Assembly: GCA_902801205.1 (NCBI GenBank)
Contig: CADCHE010000008.1
Coordinates: forward strand, 35,457-99,456
Source of the DNA: an uncultured Bacteroidia bacterium
Lineage (GTDB): Bacteria; Bacteroidota; Bacteroidia; Bacteroidales; UBA932
Direction: 5' to 3'
Length of the DNA stretch: 64,000 bases
In this document: positions 1-9,555 of the stretch, piece after piece
How positions within the stretch are numbered: the stretch's first letter is position 1
Layout: each line of letters opens with the position of its first letter
Position numbers and translations under genes: made by a program
Notes under the pieces: model-generated
What the model saw: the letters and a program-made list of their open reading frames with translations, nothing else
Told to the model about the DNA's origin: nothing
Databases searched by the model: none

Positions 1-2870
1 TCAGCGCATCCACCCCGCAGGTGAACGTCGTCCTGAAGGAAGACGCCAACGCGCTTGAGAATGCCGTCGTGACGGGTTACGCCAAGATCCGGAAAGAGAG
101 CTTTACCGGAACGTCCACGACGGTGAGCAAGGAGGACATCCTCCGGGTCTCTCCGACCAATGTCCTGAAGGCGCTCAGCGTGTACGATCCTTCCGTCCGC
201 CTGGTGACCAACAACGAAATGGGCTCCGACCCGAATACGATGCCGGAGTACTACATCCGCGGCCGCAGCGGCGTCTCCGAAATCACCCAGCTCGACCAGC
301 TGACCGGGAATGTGGACGAGTTCGCCCTGAAGAACAATCCGAGCGCGCCCATTTTCATCCTCGACGGTTTCGAGACGGACATCCAGACGATCGTGGACCT
401 CGATCCCAACCGCCTGGAAAGCGTCACCATCCTGAAGGATGCCGCCGCCACGGCGGTCTACGGCACGCGTGCGGCGAACGGCGTGATCGTCTTCGAGACG
501 ACGACGCCCGCCCCGGGCGCGATCCGCGTCGCCTATTCCGGGAACTACTCCCTGACGGCGCCGGACCTGAGCTCCTACGACCTGATGAACTCCGAAGAGG
601 TGCTGACGGCGGAATACCTCGCCGGACTCTATACGCGCGAAGTGGGGGAGAGCAACTGGCAGCCGTACAATGCGGCCGGTCTGACCAACTTCCTCGACAA
701 CATGAATCAGGTCACGCGCGGCTTCAACACGGACTGGATCTCCAAGCCGGTCCGGAACGCGTTCAACCACAAGCACACCCTCTCCATCGAAGGCGGCACC
801 AATGAACTCCGCTGGGGAACCGACCTGACGTACAACGACAATGACGGTGTCATGAAAGGCTCGCTGAGAAGGTCTTACGGCGCGGCCTTGAAGATCGACT
901 ACAACTGGAAGGGACTCCGCATCTCGAACAAGTTCACCTTCAGCAACGGCCAGTCCGAGAATTCCCCCTACGGCGAGTTCAACACTTATTATAAGATGAA
1001 GCCGTACCTCGATCCGATCGATCCGCTGACGGGGACCTACCAGAAGGTGTTCCGCCTGGTCCGTTTCGAGCGGCGCGACTCCGGCAGCATCGGTACGAAC
1101 GTGACGAACCCGCTGTACGACGCGACCCTCAACTCCTTCGACCGGAGCGTCTACAACAGCTTTACCGACAACCTGGGGCTCAACTGGCGCATCACGCCCT
1201 TCCTGACGGCGCGCGGCACCTTCTCGGTCACGTACAAGATCACGGACAACGACCGTTTCATCGACCCCATGTCCGGCCGCTACGCGAGCCAGAAGGATCC
1301 GCTCCTGCGCGGTTCCTACCGCGACAACGACATCCGGAACATTTCCTGGAACGGCAACGCCCAGCTGTCCTATTTCCGTACGATCGAGGACCACAACGTC
1401 AATGTTTCCGCCGGCTTCGAGGCGGCGGAGTCCAAGGGAACGTCCTTTACGGCCAACTACACCGGCTTCCTGGACGGTGTCACCCCGTCTCCGCAGAACG
1501 CCATCCGGATGGTGAACAATCCGCTGTACGGCGACAGCATCACCCGCCGGGCGGGTCTCTTCCTCCAGGCGAACTACACCTACAAGGATATCTATCTGCT
1601 CGACATCTCCGACCGTTACGAGGGTTCTTCCGCGTTCGGCGCCAACAACCGGATGGGTAACTTCTATTCGGGCGGCGTCGGCGTCAACCTGCACAAGTAC
1701 GGGTTCATCGAGAATCTGGGTGTCTTCGACTTCTTCAAGGTCAAGGCGACGTTCGGCCAGACCGGCAAGGCCAATTTCAGCCCTTATCAGGCGCGCACAA
1801 CCTTCACGGTCGACTACAGCGAGCCCTATGTCGACGTGTTCGGCATGACGCTCAAGGCGCTCGGCAACGAAGACCTCCTCTGGGAGAAGGTCGACAAGTT
1901 CGACCTCGGAACCGAGATCGCCCTGCTGGACAACATGTTCCGGCTCACGCTCGACTATTATAATGAAACGACCGTCGACCAGGTCCAGTCGATCACCATC
2001 CCTTCGTCCTCCGGTTTCAAGACCTACATGGGCAACATGGGCAAGATCCGCAACCAGGGTGTCGACCTCAAGTTCAACGTCCGCCTCTTCCGGAACCGCG
2101 ACTGGGACGTCTACGCCTTCCTGAACGGAAACCACAATACCAACCGCATCGTGGAACTGGGCCAGGCGATGGAAGCCTACAACGCCCGGCTCGACGCGGC
2201 CATCGCCTCCAACCGGATGCTGGTCAGCGGGGAGAGCGCCGCCCTGTTCGGGACGGCCTTCACCAAGTACGAGGTGGGCAACTCCCTTTCAGCCATTTAC
2301 GGAATGAAATCCCGCGGTATCGATCCGAACAACGGTATGGAGCTCTATGAGAAGCGGGACGGGTCCCTGACCTACGAATGGCAGTCGTCCGAGCAGCAGT
2401 GCATCGGCGATGCCGATCCCAAGGTCCGCGGCTCGTTCGGCTTCAACGTGCGCTGGAGGAATTGGACGATGTTCACCTCGTTCGCCTATCATTTCGGCGG
2501 GCAGGCGTACAATTACACCCTCCGCGACATCGAGAATGTCTTTCTGGAGCGCTACAGCGGCGACCGCCGCGCCTTGAACGAACGCTGGAAGAAGCCCGGC
2601 GACGTGACTTCGCTGAAGGATATCGCCGACCGCACCTATATCACCAAGGCGACTTCCCGTTTCGTGCAGGACGACAACGTGCTGACGTTCAACAGCCTGT
2701 CCGTCCAGTATACCCTTCCGCACGCGTTGGTCCACCGCTGGGGGCTCAGCGGGGTCCGGGTGAACGCGAATACGTCCGACCTCTTCTATCTCTCTTCGAT
2801 CCGGCGTGAACGGGGAACCTCTTATCCCTATGCGCGCACGTTCACGATGGGAATGAACATCACTTTCTAA
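1..2870 (+). CDS. SusC/RagA-type TonB-dependent outer-membrane receptor (5' end missing)
   Basis: Outer-membrane beta-barrel that imports a ligand captured by SusD, driven by TonB. The reading frame is open from base 3, before the first available start codon (a GTG at base 21 that is probably an internal Val), so the signal peptide and the usual carboxypeptidase-regulatory-like domain lie outside the window. What remains is about 955 residues: the plug, with the SusC signature KDAAATAVYGTRAANGVI near 436-490, then the long barrel, ending in a terminal Phe (GMNITF), the typical outer-membrane insertion signal. It is directly followed by a strong Shine-Dalgarno and a susD gene, and it heads a five-gene operon. 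Family assignment is secure; the substrate cannot be read from sequence, though the missing glycosidases and the downstream metalloprotease hint at peptide or glycopeptide. Confidence 0.96.
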   Translation, partial: SASTPQVNVVLKEDANALENAVVTGYAKIRKESFTGTSTTVSKEDILRVSPTNVLKALSVYDPSVRLVTNNEMGSDPNTMPEYYIRGRSGVSEITQLDQLTGNVDEFALKNNPSAPIFILDGFETDIQTIVDLDPNRLESVTILKDAAATAVYGTRAANGVIVFETTTPAPGAIRVAYSGNYSLTAPDLSSYDLMNSEEVLTAEYLAGLYTREVGESNWQPYNAAGLTNFLDNMNQVTRGFNTDWISKPVRNAFNHKHTLSIEGGTNELRWGTDLTYNDNDGVMKGSLRRSYGAALKIDYNWKGLRISNKFTFSNGQSENSPYGEFNTYYKMKPYLDPIDPLTGTYQKVFRLVRFERRDSGSIGTNVTNPLYDATLNSFDRSVYNSFTDNLGLNWRITPFLTARGTFSVTYKITDNDRFIDPMSGRYASQKDPLLRGSYRDNDIRNISWNGNAQLSYFRTIEDHNVNVSAGFEAAESKGTSFTANYTGFLDGVTPSPQNAIRMVNNPLYGDSITRRAGLFLQANYTYKDIYLLDISDRYEGSSAFGANNRMGNFYSGGVGVNLHKYGFIENLGVFDFFKVKATFGQTGKANFSPYQARTTFTVDYSEPYVDVFGMTLKALGNEDLLWEKVDKFDLGTEIALLDNMFRLTLDYYNETTVDQVQSITIPSSSGFKTYMGNMGKIRNQGVDLKFNVRLFRNRDWDVYAFLNGNHNTNRIVELGQAMEAYNARLDAAIASNRMLVSGESAALFGTAFTKYEVGNSLSAIYGMKSRGIDPNNGMELYEKRDGSLTYEWQSSEQQCIGDADPKVRGSFGFNVRWRNWTMFTSFAYHFGGQAYNYTLRDIENVFLERYSGDRRALNERWKKPGDVTSLKDIADRTYITKATSRFVQDDNVLTFNSLSVQYTLPHALVHRWGLSGVRVNANTSDLFYLSSIRRERGTSYPYARTFTMGMNITF

Positions 2871-2876
2871 AGGAGG
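2869..2876 (+). promoter_or_regulatory. Strong Shine-Dalgarno for susD
   Basis: AAAGGAGG lies immediately after (partly over) the susC stop codon and 7 nt before the susD ATG. Such a full anti-SD match is uncommon in Bacteroidetes, where most genes here have weak or no SD, and suggests that the SusD lipoprotein is made at high level relative to its neighbours. Confidence 0.7.
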
Positions 2877-2883
2877 AACGATC

Positions 2884-4452
2884 ATGGAAAAGAAAAGAAT
2901 CATCACCATACTGCTTGCCGCCGTCCTTCTTGTTACGGGAACCGTTTCCTGCGACAAATGGCTGGACGTACGGAGCACGGACGAAATCATCGAGCGGGAA
3001 GCCTTCAACCAGACGGAAGGATACCGCACCGCCCTCGTCGGCGTCTACCGGATCCTGTCGGATCCCGGCCTGTATGGACGTGAGCTGTCCTGGGGGCTGG
3101 TCAATTCGCTGTCGTGGTGTCACCTGACCGGCTACTCCGATCCGGCGTACCGCCAGGCCCTCCAGGCGGCCTCCGACCCCTATGCGGGCGCCACGGTCCG
3201 TTCCCACATCAATCCGATCTGGGAAAAGGGCTACAACGCCATCGCGAACCTGAACGAGCTGCTTGACAAGATCAAGGACGAGGATCCGTCCCTTTTCGAG
3301 ACGGACTTCGAGAAGGACATGATCATGGGCGAGGCCTACGGCCTGCGCGCCCTGCTGCACTTCGTGATCCTGGAGTGCTTCGTGCCCGCTCCCGTCACCG
3401 GCTATACCGGCCCCGCGATTCCCTATGTGACGAAGTATCCCGACTATCAGCCTGTAACGGCCTCGATGGACGCGGTCCTGAAGGGCATCGTCGCGGACCT
3501 TGGCAGGGCCGTCGACCTGCTGGAGCGGTACGATGTCGTCGAAGGACGGGAAAAGGCCGTGTTCGTCGCCGGGGCCACCGACATGATGAACATGGACTAC
3601 TACTTGTACCAGCGTGCCGGCAACTGGCGGAACGACGGCAAGGTGCGTGACAACGCCTCCGACACCTTCGGATTCTTCGTCAACCGCGGGTACCGCCTGA
3701 ACTGGTGGGGGTGCAACGCGCTCCTCGCGCGGGTCTATTCGTATATGCGTGATTTCGACAATGCGGAGAAGTATGCCGACGTGATCCTGAACGACTGGGT
3801 GAACAAGAACAACTATTCGCTCGACAACTCCGCGCCGAATCCGGACGCCAATCCGAACCTCATCGACACGAAGCGCCGCAAGGAGCAGCTGATCGCCTTC
3901 TACCGCAAGAACCTGGCGGCCGAATACGCCTCCGTCAACAACACCACGTCTTCCGGATACAGCCGCATGGTGAACCCCACGACCCTGTTCGACGACGCCA
4001 ACGACTACCGTCGTACGGGCCTGCTCCGGGGAACGAACGCCGCGCAGTTGTACTCCCGGGTCTGGGAGATGCCCAACGCCGCGTTCTCCGTCAATGCGAC
4101 GATCGACAACCTGTCCCGGCCGCTGATCCCGGTGCTGGAACTCCCCGAGATCTACTTCATCAAGGCGGAATGCCTGGCACGCAAGGGCAACCTCGACGAC
4201 GCCCTCCGTCTCATCAAGGATGTCCGTGACGCCCGTCAGTGCGTGGTCGCCAAGACCGCCGCGGACCTGGATTCCTTCATGTCGCTCCTGGTGGACGAGG
4301 CGCAGCGTGAATTCTTCGGACGCGGAACCGCGTTCTTCTTCCTGAAAAAGCTGGACTGGCCCGAGATGTACCAGGGGACGGCGGTCCGCAAGGTGCTTCC
4401 CGAAGGATGGTACGTCTTCCCGAAGCCTGAGTCTGAAACGGATTATCAATGA
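2884..4452 (+). CDS. RagB/SusD family nutrient-uptake outer-membrane lipoprotein
   Basis: Surface-exposed lipoprotein that forms the lid of the SusC barrel and binds the incoming ligand. 522 residues, normal for SusD. An N-terminal signal peptide with lipobox TVSC puts the lipidated Cys at about residue 23, followed by the acidic/aromatic start DKWLDV typical of the family. The central part has the alpha-helical TPR-like composition (LLARVYSYMRDFDNAEKYAD) and the C terminus has the family pattern of IYFIKAECLARKGNLDDAL and an EFFGRG segment. It lies between susC and the DUF4843 gene, whose start overlaps its stop by 4 bp (ATGA). Confidence 0.95.
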   Translation: MEKKRIITILLAAVLLVTGTVSCDKWLDVRSTDEIIEREAFNQTEGYRTALVGVYRILSDPGLYGRELSWGLVNSLSWCHLTGYSDPAYRQALQAASDPYAGATVRSHINPIWEKGYNAIANLNELLDKIKDEDPSLFETDFEKDMIMGEAYGLRALLHFVILECFVPAPVTGYTGPAIPYVTKYPDYQPVTASMDAVLKGIVADLGRAVDLLERYDVVEGREKAVFVAGATDMMNMDYYLYQRAGNWRNDGKVRDNASDTFGFFVNRGYRLNWWGCNALLARVYSYMRDFDNAEKYADVILNDWVNKNNYSLDNSAPNPDANPNLIDTKRRKEQLIAFYRKNLAAEYASVNNTTSSGYSRMVNPTTLFDDANDYRRTGLLRGTNAAQLYSRVWEMPNAAFSVNATIDNLSRPLIPVLELPEIYFIKAECLARKGNLDDALRLIKDVRDARQCVVAKTAADLDSFMSLLVDEAQREFFGRGTAFFFLKKLDWPEMYQGTAVRKVLPEGWYVFPKPESETDYQ

Positions 4453-5216
4453 TGGATACGATGATGAAAAACATATTGACTCGAATCTGCGCCGCAGCCG
4501 TGATCCTGGCTGTCGGATGCACCAAGGAAGAGATCAAGACTTTCGACGATCTCAATACGGGCAACGCGATCTATTTCTACAACCCGTCGTATGGTTTCGG
4601 CAACACCTACTTCGGCTCCCGTACTTCCTTGCAGGACTCGGTGGAAACCTCGTTCTTCCTCTATCCCGGCCAGAACGAAATCGAAGTGCTGCTCTACGTG
4701 AGCCATACGGGTTTTCCTGAAAAGGATACGCATTACAAGGTGGCCGTGGTCCCCGAAGGGACGACGGCGACATCCGCCGATTTCTCCCTGCCCGCCGATC
4801 CTGTCTTCCCCGCCGGTGAGCGGATCGCTCCGCTGCCGGTGACGCTCAAGTTCTCCGACCGGGTGCAGCATGATACCCTCCGGATCGAGCTTGCGCTTGT
4901 CGAAGGAGGGGACTACACGCTGGGCCCCCTGCACCAGACCCACAAGATCATCAACTTCCACAACGACGTGCTCAAACCGTCGTGGTGGACCGGTCTGGCG
5001 TATGTGGCGAACGGTTTCGGTCCCTTCACGAGGGAGAAATACCTGGTGGTCATGCAGGTGACGAACAATTACCCCTTCTCTGCCGACACCCCGACCTCGG
5101 TCATCCGGGAGCAGGCGCTCAAGGTGCGTGCGTACTTGCGTGAACAGAAGCTCGCCGGCCACCCCATTCTCGAGGCGGACGGCAAGGAGATGGTGATACC
5201 TGCAGGTGGAAACTGA
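4449..5216 (+). CDS. DUF4843 domain lipoprotein of a Sus-type operon
   Basis: 255-residue lipoprotein of unknown biochemical role that travels with SusC/SusD pairs. A short signal peptide ends in lipobox AVGC (Cys about residue 20), followed by KEEIKTFDD and the family-like start of a beta-sandwich (NAIYFYNPS). Several in-frame ATG codons (4449, 4452, 4461, 4464) occur; 4449 overlaps the susD stop as ATGA and was kept, but 4464 would give a more usual signal peptide (MKNILTRICAA). Probably a surface component of the uptake complex. The DUF4843 assignment is by overall resemblance. Confidence 0.75.
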   Translation: MMDTMMKNILTRICAAAVILAVGCTKEEIKTFDDLNTGNAIYFYNPSYGFGNTYFGSRTSLQDSVETSFFLYPGQNEIEVLLYVSHTGFPEKDTHYKVAVVPEGTTATSADFSLPADPVFPAGERIAPLPVTLKFSDRVQHDTLRIELALVEGGDYTLGPLHQTHKIINFHNDVLKPSWWTGLAYVANGFGPFTREKYLVVMQVTNNYPFSADTPTSVIREQALKVRAYLREQKLAGHPILEADGKEMVIPAGGN

Positions 5217-5232
5217 TCTAAACGTGCACGTT

Positions 5233-6858
5233 ATGAAAAGAATGACATATGCCGTCATCGCGGCGGCCGCAGTCCTGGCCGTCCAGGGCTGCATCAAGGA
5301 CGAATCGACGGCGGGACAGTTCTCCGCCGCCGCCGTCAAGCTGGTCGTGGACGACACGCGCAACTTCCCCGTCGGAGAGGAGGCGACGTTCGACCCGATC
5401 ATCGAATGGAACGGCTCGAAAGAGAGCGACTTCACCTATCGCTGGGTGCTCAACGGGGTCGAGGAGATATCGCAGGAGCGCGTGCTCCGCTACACGTTCC
5501 TCGAAGTCGGCCAGCAGTATCTCAACCTGACCCTCACGGACAGGAACGGGCTGACGTACAACCAGGAGTATCTGGTTACGGTTTCCACCCCGTTCCAGAT
5601 GGGCTGGGTGGTCCTTTCGCGGGGAAGCGCCGACGCGTCCCAGCTCAGCTTCCTCCCCATGGACTACGCGAAGTTCTATCCGGACATCTATGCCACGCTC
5701 CATCCCGACAAGCCGCTGGGGACGGGCCCGCTCGGTATCGTCAACCACTGCGTCCGGACGCTGGACGAGATCGTCGTCCGCCAGACCGGCGGCGGATGGC
5801 CGGGGCTGGTCGGCGACTCCTTCGCCGCCATCAGCAGCTTGGAGGAGGAGTTCGTCGGCGGGAAATATCCGGAGGAGCCGGGCGGCTTCGAACCGGTGAT
5901 CTGCCAGTACACCCACCGGGGCGGAGACTTCGTCATCAGCAGGAACGGCCTGCTCTACGACCGGCAGACGAATTCCTCGACGGCCGCGGCCACGACGCTC
6001 TATGACGTCCAGTTCAATACGATTCCCTGGACGTACAAGGGATACGACGAAACGCCTCGCTTCACGTATGCCTGCAAATTCTGCGGAACCTATTACACGC
6101 CTGTCTTCGACGATGCCCACAAGCGCTGGGTCCCCCTCGGCATCAGCACCGTCACGCCCCGCAACATCGTCGGGATGAAGGCGGGCGGTGCGTTCCCGGA
6201 CGGTTTCAACTATGTGACCGGCATGGATGCGGACGTCAACCTGCTGTATGCCCAGAACTATACGGCGACGGCTTCCTGGACGTCGACGTCGCAGTTGTTC
6301 CAGGTGTTGGAAAAGGGCGGCCATGTCTATGCCAACAAGGCGCAGTGGGCGCTGAGCCCGCTTTCCGGCGCCGGCACCGTCACCGTCACCGGCATCCAGC
6401 ACAAGGAAATCCCGGCCGACTGCGGCATCACCAAGGACACGCCGATGTGGATGATGTGCGGGGGAACGGGCACCCCGAGCGGAGAGTTGTGGAACAATCC
6501 CTTCCTGTTCTTCGCCAAGGGGAATGCGCTCTACCTCTATCATTTCCCGACCGGGATCGTCAAGCTGGCGCGCGATTTCACCAAGGGGAGCCATGCCTGT
6601 TCCGGAAAGATCGTCTCCCTCTGCCAGAACGGCGACGGGACCCGGCTGGCCGTGCTCTGCGACAGCGGCGACCTGTATGTCCTCAAGATGACGATGACGG
6701 ATGCGATGAACCTCGTCCAGAACAACATCGATCCGGACGACCCGGATGGCAACGGGCTCGAAGAGACCCATGTCTCCGGCGTCCCCGGGACCCCCATCCA
6801 GGTCATCTTCAAATACGGGAAGGCGGACAATTGGATTAACTTTAAGATACTGTATTGA
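5233..6858 (+). CDS. PKD-like family lipoprotein of a Sus-type operon
   Basis: 541-residue lipoprotein, probably surface-exposed and ligand-binding. The chosen ATG at 5233 starts a compact signal peptide (MKRMTYAVIAAAAVLAVQGC) whose lipobox VQGC gives lipidated Cys20; a GTG at 5206 in the same frame would place nine extra residues before it and overlap the previous gene. Residues 30-115 look like a PKD-type Ig fold (FTYRWVLNGVEEIS, LNLTLTDRNGLTYNQEY). The rest is beta-rich with a possible propeller-like arrangement. Its stop overlaps the start of the metalloprotease gene by one base (TGATG). The order susC-susD-DUF4843-PKD-metalloprotease is a recurring Bacteroidetes arrangement. Confidence 0.75.
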   Translation: MKRMTYAVIAAAAVLAVQGCIKDESTAGQFSAAAVKLVVDDTRNFPVGEEATFDPIIEWNGSKESDFTYRWVLNGVEEISQERVLRYTFLEVGQQYLNLTLTDRNGLTYNQEYLVTVSTPFQMGWVVLSRGSADASQLSFLPMDYAKFYPDIYATLHPDKPLGTGPLGIVNHCVRTLDEIVVRQTGGGWPGLVGDSFAAISSLEEEFVGGKYPEEPGGFEPVICQYTHRGGDFVISRNGLLYDRQTNSSTAAATTLYDVQFNTIPWTYKGYDETPRFTYACKFCGTYYTPVFDDAHKRWVPLGISTVTPRNIVGMKAGGAFPDGFNYVTGMDADVNLLYAQNYTATASWTSTSQLFQVLEKGGHVYANKAQWALSPLSGAGTVTVTGIQHKEIPADCGITKDTPMWMMCGGTGTPSGELWNNPFLFFAKGNALYLYHFPTGIVKLARDFTKGSHACSGKIVSLCQNGDGTRLAVLCDSGDLYVLKMTMTDAMNLVQNNIDPDDPDGNGLEETHVSGVPGTPIQVIFKYGKADNWINFKILY

Positions 6859-9509
6859 TGAAGACGAAACTGATTATCTATCTGTTGTTAGCCGTCTCCC
6901 TGGCCGCCCCCGGGGCATGGGCCGCGGATGACAAGAAGACCGACACGGCGGAAAAGAAAACGGAGACTTCCACGCCCTATCAGAAATTCCTCAAGACGGT
7001 GACGGACTCCACCAAAGGTGAATTCGTCAGTTTCTACAAGGCCAAGGGGAACAAGATATTCATGGAATTCCCGCGCGAACTGCTGGGGAGGAAACTGCTG
7101 GCAGGCAGCACGATCAAGTCCGTCAGCAGCCCGATCCGCGTGGATGTCGGCTACAAGTACGAGGATCCCATGCTGATCCGGATCGAACTGGAAGATTCGA
7201 TCGCCGTCCTGACGCAGCCCAACGCCGGGGCCTCCGTCACCAACGGAGACCCCCGCCTGGAAGCGGCTGCGCGGACCAATTTCATGCCGGTTCTCTACAA
7301 GCGGATTCCCGTGAAGGCCTTCGTCCCCGATTCGTCCCGGTTCATCTTCGAGATCACGGAGATGCTCAAGGACATCGTGAACAAGGGCGTCATCAATCCG
7401 TCCAAGGACAAGACGGCGTATTCGGTCGGCGCGATGAAGTCCTTCTCCGACAACGCCTCCATTGACGTGACCCAGAATGCGGAGATCAAGCGGAGCCTGG
7501 GGCTGTTCTCGCTGGTCTACGGCGAGGTGACGGTCACGTCGACCGCTTCCTTCCTGCTGCTGCCTGAGGAGAAAATGCGTCCCCGTGTCCGCGATTCCCG
7601 CATCGGCATCTTCGCCACCTACAACAAGCAGGGGAACACGGCGATGTACGAGCTGTCGCCTGACGCGGACGGCATCAAGACCTATGTCCTTTCGAACCGC
7701 TGGAAAGTGGAGCCTGTGGACATGGCCGCCTGGAAACGCGGCGAGAAGGTTGCGGTGAAGAAGCCGATCGTCTGGTACGTGGACAACACGTTCCCCGCTT
7801 CCTGGGTCCCTTCCATCAAGAAGGGCGTGCTGGCGTGGAATGCCGCGTTCGAGAAGATCGGCCTGAAGGACGTGATGGAGGTGCGGGATTTCCCGACGCC
7901 GGAGGAGGACCCCGCGTTCGATCCCGACAACCTCAAGTATTCCTGCATCCGTTTCGTCACCACGCCGACGGCGAACGCCATGGGCCCTTCGTGGGTCGAC
8001 CCCACGACCGGCGAGATCCTCAACGCCAGCGTCATCGTGTACAACGACATCCTGAAGCTGATCAACAACTGGCGCTTCGTGCTGACGGCCCAGGTGGACG
8101 AGCGGGTCCGCGCCCGCAGGATGCCCCAGGACGTGATCGACGAGTCGCTGGTCTATGTCATCTCCCATGAGATCGGCCACACCCTCGGACTGATGCACAA
8201 CATGGGCGCCTCCTCCGCCTATCCCGTCGAGAGCCTGCGCGACCCGGCGTTCACCGCGACGCACGGCACGACGCCGTCCATCATGGACTATGCCCGCTTC
8301 AACTATGTGGCGCAGCCCGGCGACAAGGATGTGCGCCTGACCCCTCCCGACCTGGGCGTCTATGACGAGTATGCGATCGAGTATCTTTACAAGCCGGTTC
8401 CGGAGGCCCGGGACATGTGGGAGGAGGCGGAGATCGCCAACCGCCTGATCGACGCCCATGCCGGCGATCCGATGTATCGTTACGGCCCCCAGCAGAGCAG
8501 CACGACGTACGACCCCAGCGCCCTGACTGAGGACCTGGGCGACGATCCCGTCAAGGCTTCCGACTACGGCATCGCCAACCTGAAGTACATTCTGCCCCAT
8601 ATCGATGAATGGATCGACGGCGACGACGACCGTTCGCACCGGACGGCCCTGTACAACCAGGTGGTCAACCAGTACCTGCGCTACGTGAACAACGTGCTGA
8701 ACCAGGTCGGCGGCATCTACCTGAACGACGTGAAAGACGGAACGCCGGGCACTCCCGTGAAATCGGTTCCCCGCGATGTTCAGAAGGCCTCGCTCAAGTG
8801 GGTGGTGGACCAGATCCGCACCTGCGGCGGGTGGCTGAACGCCCCGGAGCTGACGGACGCGTTCGTTCTCCATGCCGACCTGTCCAACTCCATCGCCACG
8901 TCCGTGATGCGGTCGCTGGTGGGTTCCGTCCCTTCCCGGGTCGTCCTGTCCGCCCACGTGGCGAAGGACGGAGGATATCCGCTGGCCGAGTACTATGACG
9001 ACCTGTTCGACGAGGTTTTCGCCTCCACGATCCACCGGAAGGCGCTGTCCTCGGAAGAGAAGGCGATGCAGCGCGACATGCTGTCGACGATGGTCAAGCC
9101 CATCATCACCGCCACGGGGACAAAGCGCGTCGTCGACGGGATCCGCCTGGACGAGCTGGCCCGCTATCCTTCGCTGGACATGCTGATCCTGACCGGAGAC
9201 ATCGATCCGACCATGGCGGAGCAGTTCGGGGACACCCTGCGCGACATCGAGGATCATTACGGAACCGGGGCCGTCGCCGCCCTGATGGAGCGGGAAGGCT
9301 TGTTCCACGATTACTGCTTCGGGGAGAGCAAGGGATACTACCAGACGGCCGTGAGCACGGCTTCGATCGACGAGACGGCTTCGTGCAGGCTTGCTTTCGT
9401 ACAGAAGGTGAACGCCCTCGTCAAGTCCCGCCGCAAGAGAGGTCCCGCCGCGGACCGGGCGCATTACGCCTACCTGTACCAGCTCACTTCGGCGGCGGTG
9501 GGGGAATAA
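6858..9509 (+). CDS. Secreted zinc-dependent metalloprotease (metzincin-like, DUF5117/DUF4953 type)
   Basis: 883-residue exported metalloprotease. The ATG at 6858 overlaps the previous TGA; a TTG three bases upstream is in frame but less likely. A signal peptide ends near APGAWA-ADD with no lipobox Cys, so the product is probably periplasmic or secreted. Zinc ligands are explicit: HEIGHTLGLMH, i.e. HExxHxxGxxH with H437, E438, H441 and H447, followed by a Met-turn-like SIMDYARFNY about 40 residues later. The upstream region has the DUF5117/5118-like beta domain. As the last gene of the Sus-type operon it probably cleaves the imported ligand or a host/dietary protein. The operon ends with this gene. 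Confidence 0.9.
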   Translation: MKTKLIIYLLLAVSLAAPGAWAADDKKTDTAEKKTETSTPYQKFLKTVTDSTKGEFVSFYKAKGNKIFMEFPRELLGRKLLAGSTIKSVSSPIRVDVGYKYEDPMLIRIELEDSIAVLTQPNAGASVTNGDPRLEAAARTNFMPVLYKRIPVKAFVPDSSRFIFEITEMLKDIVNKGVINPSKDKTAYSVGAMKSFSDNASIDVTQNAEIKRSLGLFSLVYGEVTVTSTASFLLLPEEKMRPRVRDSRIGIFATYNKQGNTAMYELSPDADGIKTYVLSNRWKVEPVDMAAWKRGEKVAVKKPIVWYVDNTFPASWVPSIKKGVLAWNAAFEKIGLKDVMEVRDFPTPEEDPAFDPDNLKYSCIRFVTTPTANAMGPSWVDPTTGEILNASVIVYNDILKLINNWRFVLTAQVDERVRARRMPQDVIDESLVYVISHEIGHTLGLMHNMGASSAYPVESLRDPAFTATHGTTPSIMDYARFNYVAQPGDKDVRLTPPDLGVYDEYAIEYLYKPVPEARDMWEEAEIANRLIDAHAGDPMYRYGPQQSSTTYDPSALTEDLGDDPVKASDYGIANLKYILPHIDEWIDGDDDRSHRTALYNQVVNQYLRYVNNVLNQVGGIYLNDVKDGTPGTPVKSVPRDVQKASLKWVVDQIRTCGGWLNAPELTDAFVLHADLSNSIATSVMRSLVGSVPSRVVLSAHVAKDGGYPLAEYYDDLFDEVFASTIHRKALSSEEKAMQRDMLSTMVKPIITATGTKRVVDGIRLDELARYPSLDMLILTGDIDPTMAEQFGDTLRDIEDHYGTGAVAALMEREGLFHDYCFGESKGYYQTAVSTASIDETASCRLAFVQKVNALVKSRRKRGPAADRAHYAYLYQLTSAAVGE

Positions 9510-9521
9510 GGGTCGGACGGG

Positions 9522-9555
9522 CCTCTACCGGACCTTGATCTTGATCCGGTAGAGG
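9522..9555. terminator. Bidirectional hairpin between convergent genes
   Basis: A perfect 11-bp inverted repeat, CCTCTACCGGA (9522-9532) and TCCGGTAGAGG (9545-9555), flanks a 12-nt loop. It sits just after the metalloprotease stop and overlaps the last codons of the opposite-strand gene ending at 9525. No T-tract follows on either strand, so it would be a 3' stem-loop or Rho-assisted stop, not a canonical intrinsic terminator. Confidence 0.5.

Noticed and set aside
2860-4449. 529-codon open frame on the minus strand
   Set aside because: Antisense of susD; no recognisable protein features.
6888-9464. 858-codon open frame on the minus strand
   Set aside because: Antisense of the zinc metalloprotease; composition is typical of a third-position GC shadow (H/R/V/D rich) and there is no domain.
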